Part shown: piece by piece, positions 14,755-15,651 of the stretch
Numbering within the stretch: the first letter of the stretch is position 1
Layout: the number at the start of each line of letters is the position of its first letter
Assembly: GCA_934636305.1 (NCBI GenBank)
Contig: CAKUAM010000046.1
Location: 1-15,651, forward strand
DNA length: 15,651 nucleotides
Source of the DNA: an uncultured Oscillospiraceae bacterium
Lineage (GTDB): Bacteria > Bacillota > Clostridia > Oscillospirales > Oscillospiraceae
Direction of reading: 5' to 3'
The notes under the pieces: generated by a model
What the model was told of the DNA's origin: nothing
The model's input: the letters and a program-made list of their open reading frames with translations, nothing else
The model's database searches: none
Position numbers and translations under genes: made by a program

Positions 14755-15651
14755 TTACTTTGCAAATACTTTCTTCAGTCTTGCAAAGCGGGGCAGACCA
14801 TCGACCTTCTCGAGCTTTGTCTCGCCCTGGATGAGGGGCAGTGCGTATTTGACAAAGTCCTCGGTGACGTTGTTGCCTTCCGGGGTGATCCACTCGGTCG
14901 GGAACTTCTTTTCGAAGTTGGCAACGTCAGACAGGTCAAACAGCTTGGCCTTGCAGGTGTAGCCGTTGGTGCGGTCGCACTCGAAGCCAACCATCTTGTC
15001 AGTCACGCCGGCGATCATCTCGTCAACGGCAGTCTTGCCGGACATGAAGGCCTCGTCAATGTCAGTGCCGGAGGCGCAGTGCGCCGCGCAGCGCTGCAGC
15101 AGGCTCAGCTCGATGCCGCGGACCTTGGCGCCGGTGCGCTCTTTCATGATGTTGGCCAGCGTTGCAGCCAGGCCGCCCAGCTGGGCATGGCCGAAGCCGT
15201 CGGTGGCAGCGGTCTTTGCCTCGGAGACAAAGCGGCCGTCTGCGTAATGAACGCCCTCGGAGACTGCGACGATGCAGTTCTTCTTTTCCTCGTAGCGCTT
15301 GGAGACATCGGCGATGAACTTGTCCATGTCGAAGTCAACCTCCGGCAGGTAGATGAAGTCGCAGCAGGGCTCCTCCACGTTGGCCAGAGCGGCGGCAGCG
15401 GTCAGCCAGCCTGCATGACGGCCCATGCACTCGATGATGGTAATCATGCCGGTGTCATAGACGTGCGCGTCGCGGGAAACTTCCATGACGGAGGTGGCGA
15501 TATACTTGGCAGCGGAGGCATAGCCCGGGCAGTGGTCGGTGCCGAACAGATCGTTGTCGATGGTCTTGGGGATACCCATGACGCGGCACTCGTAGCCGAC
15601 CTTCTTCATATACTTGGAGATCTTGTTGCAGGTGTCCATGGAGTCGTTGCC
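14755..15651 (-). CDS. pfkA: 6-phosphofructokinase, PPi-type (N-terminus beyond right edge)
   Basis: 298 C-terminal residues; the frame is open to the last base, and roughly 100-110 N-terminal residues are missing if it has the usual length of about 400. It phosphorylates fructose 6-phosphate to fructose 1,6-bisphosphate in glycolysis. The partial protein starts inside the active-site motif as GNDSMDT. It continues with GIPKTIDNDL, then DHCPGYASAAKYIA, ECMGRHAGWLTAA and VSEGVHY. The Asp after Asn in GNDS (ATP enzymes have Gly there) and the Lys in PKTIDND (ATP enzymes have Gly) are the residues tied to pyrophosphate rather than ATP as phosphoryl donor. PPi use is therefore likely, and the reaction would be reversible. 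The terminator at 14701-14732 follows the stop directly. Confidence 0.93.
   Translation of the reverse strand, partial: GNDSMDTCNKISKYMKKVGYECRVMGIPKTIDNDLFGTDHCPGYASAAKYIATSVMEVSRDAHVYDTGMITIIECMGRHAGWLTAAAALANVEEPCCDFIYLPEVDFDMDKFIADVSKRYEEKKNCIVAVSEGVHYADGRFVSEAKTAATDGFGHAQLGGLAATLANIMKERTGAKVRGIELSLLQRCAAHCASGTDIDEAFMSGKTAVDEMIAGVTDKMVGFECDRTNGYTCKAKLFDLSDVANFEKKFPTEWITPEGNNVTEDFVKYALPLIQGETKLEKVDGLPRFARLKKVFAK

Noticed and set aside
1..15651. CRISPR arrays, tRNA or rRNA genes, insertion-sequence ends
   Set aside because: No regularly spaced repeats, cloverleaf or rRNA segments, or terminal inverted repeats with a transposase were seen; the only mobile-element trace is the recombinase remnant.

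Overview
The window reads as a chromosomal segment of a GC-rich, anaerobic, gut-type Firmicute, probably Oscillospiraceae/Ruminococcaceae. This is inferred from the acetyl-variant diaminopimelate (DAP) pathway, lysine and ZTP riboswitches, AAGGAG-type ribosome binding sites, a PPi-type phosphofructokinase and a split PurH. No rRNA, tRNA or CRISPR array is visible, and the species cannot be named from the sequence.

Left edge (1-1217). A decayed large serine recombinase runs off the left edge on the minus strand. It keeps the recombinase and zinc-ribbon regions but has lost the catalytic N-terminus. Next comes a 452-base stretch without a recognisable gene. It holds a near-perfect sigma-70 promoter, a run of hairpins and a strong intrinsic terminator, which together look like a structured RNA or leader. 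A lipoprotein M28 metallopeptidase follows on the plus strand (1218-3392). A bidirectional terminator separates it from a convergent Na+-dependent NSS-family transporter (3466-4839, minus).

Centre (4901-12579, minus). One long lysine/DAP operon is transcribed leftwards in the order dapA, dapB, dapH, lysA, patA, N-acetyl-DAP deacetylase (ykuR-like), lysC. Gaps are short and there are two ATGA overlaps. A lysine riboswitch with its own terminator precedes dapA and follows an extended -10 promoter. A terminator sits after lysC. The operon covers aspartate kinase, then dihydrodipicolinate to N-acetyl-LL-DAP to LL-DAP, plus DAP decarboxylase. Aspartate-semialdehyde dehydrogenase (asd) and DAP epimerase (dapF) are not in the window.

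Right part (12635-14690, minus). A two-gene purine module, a PurO-like IMP cyclohydrolase and a stand-alone AICAR formyltransferase, carries out the last two steps of IMP synthesis that are usually fused in PurH. It is preceded by a ZTP (pfl) riboswitch whose 3' half forms one arm of a terminator. ZTP/ZMP derives from AICAR, the substrate of the formyltransferase, so the control fits the pathway.

Right edge (14701-15651, minus). The C-terminal three quarters of a 6-phosphofructokinase with PPi-type active-site signatures, followed by its own terminator.

Most of the window is well-understood housekeeping metabolism. The least explained parts are the structured region at 843-1177 and the recombinase remnant beside it.
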